The notes beneath the pieces are model-generated. The model had not been told where the DNA came from. It made no database searches and saw nothing but the letters and a program-made list of their open reading frames with translations. This document shows, piece after piece, positions 15,461 through 23,452 of a stretch of DNA of 64,000 nt; position 1 is the stretch's first letter; the number at the start of each line of letters is the position of its first letter. A program made the translations under genes and the position numbers. The stretch is from Porcincola intestinalis. GTDB taxonomy: Bacteria > Bacillota > Clostridia > Lachnospirales > Lachnospiraceae. The stretch spans positions 124,001 through 188,000 of the forward strand of contig NZ_VULZ01000004.1 of assembly GCF_009696445.1 (NCBI RefSeq). Direction: 5' to 3'.

Positions 15461-16258
15461 TTATCCCGCAAACTCCAGCAGCTCTTCCAGATCTGCCCGG
15501 ATACCTGCTTCATCCGGCTCCACCTGTGCCGCGTATTCCACGACAAGATCCACGGGTCTTCCGATGTCCCTGACCGTTCTCAGAAATGCATCAAAATCAA
15601 GTGTTCCGTCATGGATGCGCCGGTGGCTGTCATGGATCCCGTCGTTGTTGTGCAGATGATAGGCGTGAATCTGATCCCCGAGCGTCCGGCAGAGGCGGCC
15701 GATGTCCCAGCCGTTCGCATGGGCATGTCCGATGTCGATCAGCACCGGATATTGCTGCTCCCGGCAGAGCCGGATAAATGCCTCTTCCTCCAGGAGCACA
15801 TTGCCTCTGGAGCGGACGCCCACATTCTCGACAAGAAGCGGGATACCCGCCTTTTTTGCCATGGCCTCGACCTTGCGGTACTGGACGCACGCTCTTTCCA
15901 GCATCTGTGCTTTTATTGCCGGATCCTCTGGTACCCTGCAGTTGTTGTGATGGAACACGATGTGCCTGGCCTTCAGCTTTTCAGCTGCGCGGACCGTCTT
16001 TTGAAACATCTCACATGTCCGCTCACAGACCTCTGAGCCTTCCGGCGCAGTGTGGTCTGCCTGATAGTAGGGCTCGTGAAAGGTTACTGGAACCTTCTCC
16101 AGTGTCGGGAGCAGACGATTCAATGCCGCATCAAAGTCCCGGTCGTGAAAAAGCGGGAAGACTTCGACGCCCACGGCTCCCTGGAAATAGTCCAGATACC
16201 GCTGAATCCTCGGAAATGTCTTCGTGCTGTACATATTCGTGCTGAGCAGGATACTCAT
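15461..16258 (-). CDS. Sugar phosphate isomerase/epimerase family (TIM barrel)
   Basis: 265-residue AP-endonuclease-2-type TIM barrel (Xyl isomerase-like). Metal/catalytic residues that can be seen are VTFHEPYY near 58-65, HIVFHHNN near 99-106, LLVENVG near 139-145, VLIDIGHAHANG near 172-183, AYHLHNNDGIHDSHRRIHDG near 199-218 and VVEYAA near the C-terminus. ATG 16258 has GGAGG at 5 nt. It is the last gene of the third ABC operon, so it probably converts the imported sugar or a derivative. It overlaps the end of the ATPase gene by 128 nt in another frame. Exact substrate unknown; endonuclease IV is unlikely because the set of metal ligands is smaller. Confidence 0.82.
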   Translation of the reverse strand: MSILLSTNMYSTKTFPRIQRYLDYFQGAVGVEVFPLFHDRDFDAALNRLLPTLEKVPVTFHEPYYQADHTAPEGSEVCERTCEMFQKTVRAAEKLKARHIVFHHNNCRVPEDPAIKAQMLERACVQYRKVEAMAKKAGIPLLVENVGVRSRGNVLLEEEAFIRLCREQQYPVLIDIGHAHANGWDIGRLCRTLGDQIHAYHLHNNDGIHDSHRRIHDGTLDFDAFLRTVRDIGRPVDLVVEYAAQVEPDEAGIRADLEELLEFAG

Positions 16259-17450
16259 CTGGTCCTCCAATTTCCATGACAGCTTCAGAAACCTCCCGGA
16301 TGCAGGCAGCCGGCCAGCCGAGGCTTTTCCCATCCTCCGGACTGAACAGATGGAAGTTTCTGAAATCGATCTTCAGCGATACCAGCTCTCCTTCCCGTGG
16401 AGGGCGGCTGTTTTCCATCACCACAAGATCCTGCGCCAGCCCCTCCGGCCGGACATACACCGCTGCCTGATTTCCATAGTTCTCGATATACCGGACCTGG
16501 CCGCGAATCCGGCTGGAAGCGTTCTCTCCTTCCGGGTCTGCATCCTGATCCTGCCGCTCCCACTCACCCAATCCTGTCCGGATCAGCTTCAGATGCTCCG
16601 GGCGGATTCCGATGGTATAGGTGGAATCCGGGTGCTGATCTACAACCTCCGCCCGCCATTCCTCCGGCAGATAGACGCGCGATGTTCCGATCACCAGTGA
16701 TTCCCGATTGTAAGGAACCTTCTCGATGATGTTCATTGGCGGAGATCCGATGAACCTGGCGCAGAATACATTGGCCGGAAAATGATAGATGTTTCCCGGC
16801 GTGTCCAGCATCTCGATGCTGCCCGCGTTCATCAGCGCGATCCGCTGGCCGACCGTCATTGCCTCCACCTGGTCATGCGTCACATAGATCATGGTCGGAT
16901 GATATTTCTCGTGGATTTTCACCAGCTCCTTGCGGGAATGCATCCGAAGTTGCGCGTCCAGGTTGGAAAGCGGCTCATCCAGCAGGAAATAGTCGGCCTG
17001 CTTGACCACTGCCCGCGCCAGCGCCACACGCTGCCGCTGCCCGCCGGACAAATCCTTCGGCTTTCTGTCTGCGTATTCCGTCAGCCGCAGCATATCCAGC
17101 ACCTCGTCCAGACGCCGCTCGATGACTGCACTGTCCAGATGGCTGACCTTCAGCCCGTAGGTGATGTTCTTCCGGACAGTCATATGCGGATAGATTGCAT
17201 AGTTCTGGAAGACCATGGATACATTTCTCTTGCCGGCAGGTACATGGTTGACAATTCTGTCCCCCATCCGGATTGTTCCGCCCGTGACCGGCTCGAGCCC
17301 GGCGATCATCCGGAGCAGCGTCGACTTTCCGCAGCCGGACGGTCCGAGCAGGATCAGCCGCTCGCCCTCCCGGATCTCCATGCTCAGATCCTCGATGACC
17401 GTTGTCTTCCCGTATTCCTTATGAACGTGTTCCAGTGTTAGATTCTTCAT
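16131..17450 (-). CDS. ugpC: Sugar ABC transporter ATP-binding protein (UgpC/MsmK type)
   Basis: ATPase of a CUT1 importer, 439 residues. Walker A GPSGCGKST near residue 36, signature LSGGQRQR near 134, Walker B YFLLDEPLSNLDA near 153 and H-loop IYVTHDQVEAMT near 190 are intact, and the C-terminal regulatory OB-type region is present (TIGIRPEHL near 276). Relatives end near residue 370-390, soon after a sequence like FHLFSPEDGKSL; here an extra tail of some 60 residues is read through the start of the next gene, giving a 128-nt overlap. ATG 17450 with GAAGGG at 8 nt. As the only such ATPase in the window it may serve several importers, as MsmK does in streptococci (inference). Confidence 0.92.
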   Translation of the reverse strand: MKNLTLEHVHKEYGKTTVIEDLSMEIREGERLILLGPSGCGKSTLLRMIAGLEPVTGGTIRMGDRIVNHVPAGKRNVSMVFQNYAIYPHMTVRKNITYGLKVSHLDSAVIERRLDEVLDMLRLTEYADRKPKDLSGGQRQRVALARAVVKQADYFLLDEPLSNLDAQLRMHSRKELVKIHEKYHPTMIYVTHDQVEAMTVGQRIALMNAGSIEMLDTPGNIYHFPANVFCARFIGSPPMNIIEKVPYNRESLVIGTSRVYLPEEWRAEVVDQHPDSTYTIGIRPEHLKLIRTGLGEWERQDQDADPEGENASSRIRGQVRYIENYGNQAAVYVRPEGLAQDLVVMENSRPPREGELVSLKIDFRNFHLFSPEDGKSLGWPAACIREVSEAVMEIGGPDEYPAQHEYVQHEDISEDSAVSGLFPGSRGRRSLPAFSRPGL

Positions 17451-17453
17451 GGT

Positions 17454-18398
17454 TCAGCCCTTCACGCCTGTCATGGCAAATATACTGATGATGTATTTCT
17501 GGAAAATCAGGTACAGCACAAGCGGGATCAGCATCGTCAGCACCGACACTGCCATCGCCAGCGGGAAATCCGTCCCGCCCTCCGCGCTGATGTACATCTG
17601 AAGCGCCAGCGGAAGTGTGTAGTGCTCCACCGACTTCAGAATCAGCACCGGCCAGACATACTCATTCCAGGAATTGATGAAAAAGATGATGCCCGTCGAG
17701 ATGACAGCCGGCCGGACAAGCGGCATGATGATATCCTTCATGATCTTCAAATCCGGGATGTTGTCCAGCTTGGCTGCCTCGATCAGGGACTTGGGGATCC
17801 CTCTCATCGCCTGCCGCAGCAGGAAGATCCCCAGCACATCGGCCATCTGCGGAAGCGCGACGCCCCAGATGTTGTCCCGGAGTCCCATTTGCGTGATCAG
17901 AAGGTAATTGGGAATCATCGTCACCGTGAAAGGCACGAACATCGTGATCAGCATCAGGAAATACAGCACCTTCTTCCCCCTGTACTGAAAGAAGACGAAC
18001 GAGTATGCCGCCAGAAGGGAAGTCAGGGTCTTGCAGGCCGTCACGGAAGCCGCGATCAGGAAGGTATTAAGGGCGATCCTGACAAATGGAAGTTTCGCGA
18101 ACACCTGCCTGTATCCGTCCAGTGTCGGCCTGCGGGGAATCAGCTCCAGAATCGTGTTGTAGGCATCGGAGGAAGTCTTGAAGGAGTTCGATACCGCGAA
18201 TGCGATCGGAAACAGAATGAGGCAGGTGTACAGAATCAGAAATACGTGCCAGCCGGCCGCCCCGGCGCTTCCTGTCTCCCCTGTTCCCTGTGTCTTGCTA
18301 TTTCCATCCCTGTCTGTCATGCCGCCCGCATCCAGAGGCAGCTTCATCCAAGCGTTCCTTCCGGCATCCCCTGCGCGGATCCTCTGATCAGTTCTCAT
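17454..18398 (-). CDS. Sugar ABC transporter permease (MalG type, CUT1)
   Basis: 314 residues. A hydrophilic N-terminal extension of about 45 residues (Gly/Asp/Thr-rich) precedes the six membrane segments. The EAA loop reads KSLIEAAKLDNIPDLKIM and the C-terminus SIFAMTGVKG is typical of MalG-type subunits. ATG 18398 has AAAGGGG 8 nt upstream and overlaps the preceding permease stop by 11 nt; a TTG at 18416 is the alternative. The ATPase gene begins 3 nt after its stop, so the operon is tightly coupled. Confidence 0.9.
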   Translation of the reverse strand: MRTDQRIRAGDAGRNAWMKLPLDAGGMTDRDGNSKTQGTGETGSAGAAGWHVFLILYTCLILFPIAFAVSNSFKTSSDAYNTILELIPRRPTLDGYRQVFAKLPFVRIALNTFLIAASVTACKTLTSLLAAYSFVFFQYRGKKVLYFLMLITMFVPFTVTMIPNYLLITQMGLRDNIWGVALPQMADVLGIFLLRQAMRGIPKSLIEAAKLDNIPDLKIMKDIIMPLVRPAVISTGIIFFINSWNEYVWPVLILKSVEHYTLPLALQMYISAEGGTDFPLAMAVSVLTMLIPLVLYLIFQKYIISIFAMTGVKG

Positions 18399-19275
18399 AG
18401 TAGACGCCCCTTTCAACGAAGCGGAATTCCAGAAGCAGCAGAATCACGAACAGCAGCATTGTCAGCACGGATGCCGCGGAGGCTGTACCCGTCTTGAAAA
18501 GGGTAAACGCGTTGTGGTAGGACATATAGATCAGGTTCGAGCTGGCATAATTCGGTCCGCCCTGCGTGATAACCTTGATCGGTGTGAACACATACTGAAG
18601 TCCCTGCACGATCGTGATGATGAACACATAGATTCCCGTTGCGGAGCTCATCGGGACAACGATATCGAAGAAAATGCGCCTGAGCGGAACATTGTCGAGT
18701 CTGGCAGCCTCGATCACCTCCGGAGACACCCCGGAGATTCCCGCCAGCAGCACAATCAGATTGTAGCCGAATGTCTTCCACGTCGTGATGATGCACAGCC
18801 CGGCGATCACCCATCCGTCCGTTTTGGTCCAGAAGGGAAGCCGGATCCCCAGCGGCTTCAGAAGAATCGCCACCGGCCCCGACACCGGGTTCAGAATCCA
18901 AGTATACAGGATCGACCCGACGACGAGTGAGATAATGCTGGGCAGAAACAGGGCTGATTTGTAGAATCCGCGCATCCGGCCCACGACAAACGACAGGACA
19001 AAGGAAACCAGGTACGGAAGCGCCCAGTTGAGGATCAGCAGAATCACGATATACCAGAAGGTATTCCCGAGAATCTTCCAGGTATTCGGAGCCCTGAGCA
19101 GGATTACGTAATTCTGAAATCCGACGAATTTCTTCTGCGGCTGAATCATGTTCCAGTCAAAGAAACTCAGATATACTGTATAAAAAAGTGGATAAAACAT
19201 AAACACGCAGAATGCCGCAAGTGACGGAATCAAGAACACATATCCCAAAACACTCTGCTTTTTCTGATCTGCCAT
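18388..19275 (-). CDS. Sugar ABC transporter permease (MalF type, CUT1)
   Basis: 295 residues with six membrane segments starting at residue 11 (VLGYVFLIPSLAAFCVF). EAA loop PEVIEAARLDNVPLRRIFFDI. I prefer the ATG at 19275, preceded by AGAGGA at 8 nt; the upstream in-frame sequence to 19392 codes for a region that forms a hairpin in the mRNA (19310-19353) and is not permease-like. Second gene of the operon headed by the binding protein at 19393-20703. Confidence 0.9.
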   Translation of the reverse strand: MADQKKQSVLGYVFLIPSLAAFCVFMFYPLFYTVYLSFFDWNMIQPQKKFVGFQNYVILLRAPNTWKILGNTFWYIVILLILNWALPYLVSFVLSFVVGRMRGFYKSALFLPSIISLVVGSILYTWILNPVSGPVAILLKPLGIRLPFWTKTDGWVIAGLCIITTWKTFGYNLIVLLAGISGVSPEVIEAARLDNVPLRRIFFDIVVPMSSATGIYVFIITIVQGLQYVFTPIKVITQGGPNYASSNLIYMSYHNAFTLFKTGTASAASVLTMLLFVILLLLEFRFVERGVYYEN

Positions 19276-19309
19276 GAACACAATCCTCTTCCCTGTCTCT
19301 ATTCTGAAA

Positions 19310-19353
19310 GCCTGTGATGGACCTCCCTTCGAGGGAACAGCCCCATCACAGGC
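19310..19353 (-). other. Intercistronic hairpin in sugar ABC operon 3
   Basis: Perfect 11-bp outer stem (19310-19320 with 19343-19353) enclosing a smaller TCCCT/AGGGA hairpin. On the minus strand it follows the binding-protein stop and is followed by only TTT, so it is a weak terminator at most. It parallels the hairpins at 998-1039 and 7832-7960. Confidence 0.65.
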
Positions 19354-19392
19354 CTGCGCACACTGCTTCAGCCGTATATTCAGGCTGGACAC

Positions 19393-20703
19393 TTACTGTG
19401 CATTCAGCAGCTCATTGATCTGATCCTGCGTAGATGTCATCGCATCCTTCGCGGAGGCCTGACCGCCGAGAATCTGGTCTCTCATATCAAGCAGAAGCTG
19501 CTCCGCCTGGAGGCCTGCGTCCCCCGGAAATGCCGTCCACGGAACAACGCCGTCCATCTGCTCAATCGCCGCGTTCATCATCTTATTCTCTGCCAGGAAG
19601 TCCTTCAGCCCATTCTCCGCATCCGCGACATCCTTTCTCGGCGGCACATATCCGGTCCCGATCGTCCAGGCTGCCATCGATTCAACACTGTAGAGATATT
19701 TCTCGAATTCCCATGCCGCCTGAATCTGGTCATCGCCCTGCGCAGTGATGGCCAGGAAGCATCCACCGGCTGGAACCTTTCTGTCCTTTCCTTCCCAGAC
19801 AGGAGACTTGACCGTTGCCACATCAAACTTCGCGCCGTCCTGAACAGAAGCTCTGCGGGCAATGGTGGTGTACAGCATTGCACAGTTGCCGTCGATGAAG
19901 CTCTGGCAGCCCTCATCCCAGCCGACATGAAGCGCCGAACCGTCCTTCACCATGTCGGCCACAAGCTGCATCGCCTCAGCGCCTTCATCGGAGGCAAAGG
20001 ACGCCTGCGCCTTTCCATCTGCATCCTTCGTCAGCATGGAAGCGCCGTTGCTCTCGATCAGCGCCTGCTGCGCCCAGAAATCCGCCGGCTCCTGCATATA
20101 GAAGCCATACTTTCCGGTCTTCTCCTTGACTGCTTTCGCAAACTGCGCGACCTCCTCCCAGGTTGCCGGCCCATCCTCGCTGACTCCTGCCTCCTTCAGC
20201 AGGTCTTTGTTGATGTAGAGAACCGGGTTGCTCAGCGAATAAGGAATGCCGACCTGATCGCCCTTGCTGTTGACCGCGAGGTTCAGAACATTTGGAAGGA
20301 AATTGTCGGAAAGGAAGGTGGAATCTTCAGAATCAAACTTGTCGATGGCGTCCTGAGGGGACGTGTAGGAGAAATTGTTGGAGAAATAGTCGAGAAACGC
20401 CCAGCCGATCTGTACAACCGCCGGATAGCTGCCGGTCGCTGCCTCTGCCTGGAGGTTCTGCATCAGGCCCTTGTACATATCCGGGTTGTACTTTGCCGTG
20501 ACCTCGATGTGGTCGTTGCTCTCGTTGAATTTCTGGACGAGCTCATCAACCGTCTTGCCGCCCTGCTCCTCGGAGTTGCAGTGCCAGTACTCGATCTTGA
20601 TCTTGTCTGTATCGCCTGCATAGGATACTGCCGGGACAGCCATCGCCGCCGCCATCGCGCCGGTCAGGATCATCGCTGCAAATCTGGAACCGTTTCTTTT
20701 CAT
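19393..20703 (-). CDS. Extracellular sugar-binding protein of ABC transporter
   Basis: 436-residue CUT1-type binding protein heading the third ABC operon. The signal peptide (MKRNGSRFAAMILTGAMAAA...) ends around VSYAGD without any cysteine, so no lipid anchor is predicted. The mature start KIKIEYWHCNSEEQGGKTVDEL and the later ALYTTIARRASVQDG region are typical of glycerol-3-phosphate/sugar-binding proteins of the UgpB type. ATG 20703 follows AGGAGGAATTC. Together with UgpC-like and MalF/G-like partners this could import a glycerol phosphodiester or an oligosaccharide; the adjacent sugar isomerase favours a sugar. Confidence 0.92.
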   Translation of the reverse strand: MKRNGSRFAAMILTGAMAAAMAVPAVSYAGDTDKIKIEYWHCNSEEQGGKTVDELVQKFNESNDHIEVTAKYNPDMYKGLMQNLQAEAATGSYPAVVQIGWAFLDYFSNNFSYTSPQDAIDKFDSEDSTFLSDNFLPNVLNLAVNSKGDQVGIPYSLSNPVLYINKDLLKEAGVSEDGPATWEEVAQFAKAVKEKTGKYGFYMQEPADFWAQQALIESNGASMLTKDADGKAQASFASDEGAEAMQLVADMVKDGSALHVGWDEGCQSFIDGNCAMLYTTIARRASVQDGAKFDVATVKSPVWEGKDRKVPAGGCFLAITAQGDDQIQAAWEFEKYLYSVESMAAWTIGTGYVPPRKDVADAENGLKDFLAENKMMNAAIEQMDGVVPWTAFPGDAGLQAEQLLLDMRDQILGGQASAKDAMTSTQDQINELLNAQ

Positions 20704-20814
20704 GAATTCCTCCTCTTGTAAGCAATTGGTTCAAAATAATCAGCTAACAGAGGAGAGAATATCAAAATTGTCTGTAAAGTACCATCTGATTTCAGAGGGA
20801 TTCTGGTAAGACTT

Positions 20815-20843
20815 TTGTAAATTGAAACACGTCGGGGTATAAT
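20815..20843 (+). promoter_or_regulatory. Promoter of the MFS transporter gene
   Basis: -35 TTGTAA (20815-20820) and consensus -10 TATAAT (20838-20843) with a 17-bp spacer. The ATG follows at 20884 after an AAAGGGAG ribosome site. Confidence 0.75.
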
Positions 20844-20883
20844 CGAAATCAGAATTTTATCAACGTAAAAAGGGAGATCCTAT

Positions 20884-22158
20884 ATGACCATGAAGCATCG
20901 TGCCCGGGCTTCCCGGGACCTGACATTCCCTTATGCACTCCTGCAGATGTTTTACTGGATGAACATGGCAGTGACAGCAGGCTATGCAAGTTTCTTTCTT
21001 CTCGGAGCAAAACTGACCAACTCTCAGATTGGACTCCTGCTGGCAGCGGGAGGGCTCCTGTCTGCCCTGATCCAGCCTCTTCTGGCAGCCTTCGCCGACA
21101 AATCTTCCAGCTTGTCCGTCCGCTTCCTGATGATGCTGATGTCTGCCCTGCTGCTGGTCTGTTCCCTTCTGCTGGTGTTTCTCTTCCACGGGAACATAGC
21201 CGCTGTCTCCGTGATCTACCTGCTGGCCTATCTGATTCTGCTGCTGCAGCAGCCGTTTTTGAATGCAATCGGCGCTGAGAGCATCGATGCCGGAAGGCGC
21301 CTGAACTTCGGCCTTTCGAGAGCCTTCGGCTCCGCCGGCTATATGGCAGCTGCTTTCCTGCTTGGACAATTCTCGGTGCATACCGGCCCGGTTCTTGTGC
21401 CGGCCGGTATCGCAGCCGCCTCCTTTGCCCTGCTTTTGTCCTCCGCTGCCTATCCGCAGTCCTCGAAGCGCAGCCAGAAAGTCGCCCGCCCTTCCGAAGA
21501 CCATGTGGGCTCTGCGCCTTCGGAGAATTCTCCAGCTACATCGCAGCTCCGCGCAGAGGGCAGCATCTTCTCCTTCTTCGCCCGCTATCCGCAGTATGCC
21601 GTAGCGCTCGCCGGCCTGCTGCCGATCTTCATCGGACACATCTACATCAACAACTACCTGCTGCAGATTGTAAGGAGCAAGGGAGCCGGAAGCAGCAGCA
21701 TGGGAAACCTCATGTCCGTCGCAGCCTTGCTGGAACTGACCGTCATGCTGATCTACGGGAAACTCCGGACATGGAGACCGGATTCCTTCTGGTTCCGGAT
21801 TTCAGGCATCTTCTTCACACTCAAGGTTCTGCTGACGCTCCTGGCTCCCACGATTGGCTTCCTGTATCCTGTGCAGCTGATTCAGCCGCTCGGCTGGGGG
21901 CTTTTGTCCGTCTCCTCCGTCTACTATATCAGCGAGGCGATGGCTCCTTCTGACAAAGTCAAGGGACAGGCCTTCTTCACCGCAGTCTTCACGCTCGGCA
22001 ACGTTCTGGGCAACCTGACGGCCGGTTTCCTTCTGGATCACGGCGGCGTCTTTGCCATGCTGCTGTGCGGCTCAATCGTCTCCGCCATCGGCGCCGCGCT
22101 GCTTCTGCTCTCCGGTAGTCACAAACTTTGTCCATTCACCCGGAAAAGCCACCGTTGA
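20884..22158 (+). CDS. MFS transporter (MFS_1-like, LacY/NupG-related)
   Basis: 424 residues with 12 predicted membrane helices and a hydrophilic central loop at about residues 192-228, as expected for the major facilitator superfamily. N-terminal LTFPYALLQMFYWMNMAVTAGYASFFLL and the charged loop after helix 2 (LLAAFADKSSS) place it near the nucleoside/galactoside symporters of the MFS_1-like group. It has its own promoter and converges on the kinase gene, with which it overlaps by 23 nt at the 3' ends. The transported solute is unknown; the sugar/nucleoside kinase next door suggests a sugar or nucleoside (weak inference). Confidence 0.85.
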   Translation: MTMKHRARASRDLTFPYALLQMFYWMNMAVTAGYASFFLLGAKLTNSQIGLLLAAGGLLSALIQPLLAAFADKSSSLSVRFLMMLMSALLLVCSLLLVFLFHGNIAAVSVIYLLAYLILLLQQPFLNAIGAESIDAGRRLNFGLSRAFGSAGYMAAAFLLGQFSVHTGPVLVPAGIAAASFALLLSSAAYPQSSKRSQKVARPSEDHVGSAPSENSPATSQLRAEGSIFSFFARYPQYAVALAGLLPIFIGHIYINNYLLQIVRSKGAGSSSMGNLMSVAALLELTVMLIYGKLRTWRPDSFWFRISGIFFTLKVLLTLLAPTIGFLYPVQLIQPLGWGLLSVSSVYYISEAMAPSDKVKGQAFFTAVFTLGNVLGNLTAGFLLDHGGVFAMLLCGSIVSAIGAALLLLSGSHKLCPFTRKSHR

Positions 22159-22924
22159 CAACCCGGAATCCATCCCGCCCGGATTCCAGGACCAGATCTG
22201 CGTCCAGCGAATGCCGGAGCACCAGCCGCGCGTTCGCCATATCGCTGTAATCGACAAACCGCTCTGCCTCCGGCCGCGGCGTCCCTGTCCGAATCCGGCG
22301 CTCCAGAAGCCGTTCTCTGAGCACTTTCTCATCCGCAACCAGTTTCATCGTGAAATCTGCGTAGTTCCGGAGATCCCGCCAGCCCGGCTGATCCAGCAGC
22401 AGGTAATTTCCCTCCAGCACCACGATCTTGCTGGAAGCGTCAATCCGAAATACATCCTCTCTCGGATTCTCAATCGTGCGGTCATAGTCCGGCCAGCTGC
22501 AGTCCTCTCCGGCTGCAACCTTCCGAATCCGCTCCTCGAGAAGCGCCCTGTCAAATGTCTCCGGCGCACCCTTCACCCTCGCCATCAGAATCTCCTGCCC
22601 GTCCCGGACGGTCGTATGCGTGTCCAGAAAAGACTGATAGTGGTGGAACCCGTCAATCCCAATTGTTGTAATTGGAGTCCTGTCCTGTTCCTCTGAGGAA
22701 GGTGTCCCCGGCAGAATCTCTCCGCATGACAGCTGCCTGAGAAACGCAAGGAGCGTGCTCTTCCCCGTCCCGGGCGGCGCCGCAAGAAAAACCAGGATCC
22801 GGCGTCCCTTCCTCTCCTGCATCGCCTTCCACTTTTCCAGAAGCGGGAGAAAAATCTTCTGAACGTCTTCATCCCGATACTGAACCGTTCCTTTGATTCC
22901 ATTAATGGATGCTTGAAACTTCAT
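22136..22924 (-). CDS. P-loop sugar/nucleoside kinase (PanK/FrcK-like)
   Basis: 262 residues. A Walker A loop APPGTGKSTLLAFL lies near residues 49-62, TTIGIDGFHHYQSFLDTH near 86-103 is the substrate-binding segment of the uridine kinase/pantothenate kinase superfamily, and IVVLEGNYLLLDQPGW near 167-182 is its Walker B-like part. It resembles the uncharacterised kinase group with FrcK and yeast Yfh7. A short Ser/Glu-rich insertion (TPSSEEQDRTP) follows the P-loop helix. Start ATG 22924 after GGAAAGGACAAC. Substrate cannot be told from sequence. Confidence 0.8.
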   Translation of the reverse strand: MKFQASINGIKGTVQYRDEDVQKIFLPLLEKWKAMQERKGRRILVFLAAPPGTGKSTLLAFLRQLSCGEILPGTPSSEEQDRTPITTIGIDGFHHYQSFLDTHTTVRDGQEILMARVKGAPETFDRALLEERIRKVAAGEDCSWPDYDRTIENPREDVFRIDASSKIVVLEGNYLLLDQPGWRDLRNYADFTMKLVADEKVLRERLLERRIRTGTPRPEAERFVDYSDMANARLVLRHSLDADLVLESGRDGFRVVNGGFSG

Positions 22925-22996
22925 GTTGTCCTTTCCTCCTTCTGCATTCTTCTTGCCTGATGGTCACAATTCTGTCATCGGAAATGCAAAAAGTTA

Positions 22997-23025
22997 TTTA
23001 CATATAATAATTGTTAGACTATACT
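22997..23025 (+). promoter_or_regulatory. Promoter of the DUF2325 gene
   Basis: -35 TTTACA (22997-23002) and -10 TATACT (23020-23025), 17-bp spacer in an AT-rich stretch. Start of transcription near 23032, 36 nt ahead of the ATG. Confidence 0.75.
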
Positions 23026-23067
23026 AATTATATCCTTTTCACCGGTAAATTTCAAAGGAGAGTCTGT

Positions 23068-23349
23068 ATGAGCATTGTCATTATCGGCGGAAATGAATGT
23101 ATGGAGCGGGATTATCTGAATCTGTGCAAGGAACATGGATGTAACGCCAAGGTTTTCTGCAAGTATAAATCCTGCATGAAAGACCGGATCGGCAACCCAG
23201 ATCTGATGATTCTGTTCACACACACCGTGTCCCACAAGATGATAAAAGTGGCCCTTGATTCAGCCGGTACCGGCACACAGATCGTCCGGACCCATACCTC
23301 ATCCAAAACATCCCTCAGGTCCATCCTGCGCACATACGCTCAGACCTGA
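23068..23349 (+). CDS. DUF2325 family protein
   Basis: 93 residues, the usual size for the family. Starts at ATG 23068 after AAAGGAGAGTCTGT with MSIVIIGGNECMERDYLNLC; the GG-N-ME pattern, followed by PDLMILFTHTVSHKMIKVA and a Ser-rich C-terminus, is the DUF2325 signature (Rossmann-like fold). Function unknown; in other Firmicutes members are linked by name only to regulation or to DNA-associated proteins. It is a single gene with its own promoter and converges on radA. Confidence 0.82.
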   Translation: MSIVIIGGNECMERDYLNLCKEHGCNAKVFCKYKSCMKDRIGNPDLMILFTHTVSHKMIKVALDSAGTGTQIVRTHTSSKTSLRSILRTYAQT

Positions 23350-23452
23350 CGACCGTGATTTGATTCCGTCCGCGATGCACTTGCCGGGGTCCCTACAGCT
23401 GACAGCTGACGCAGCTGCCGCTCACTGCTGACTGGGGCACCACAGCTATCCT
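23350..23452. other. Convergent spacer, no terminator recognised
   Basis: Gap between the convergent DUF2325 and radA genes. It contains short CAGCTG repeats (around 23396-23420) but no stem followed by a T-run in either direction. Confidence 0.4.
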
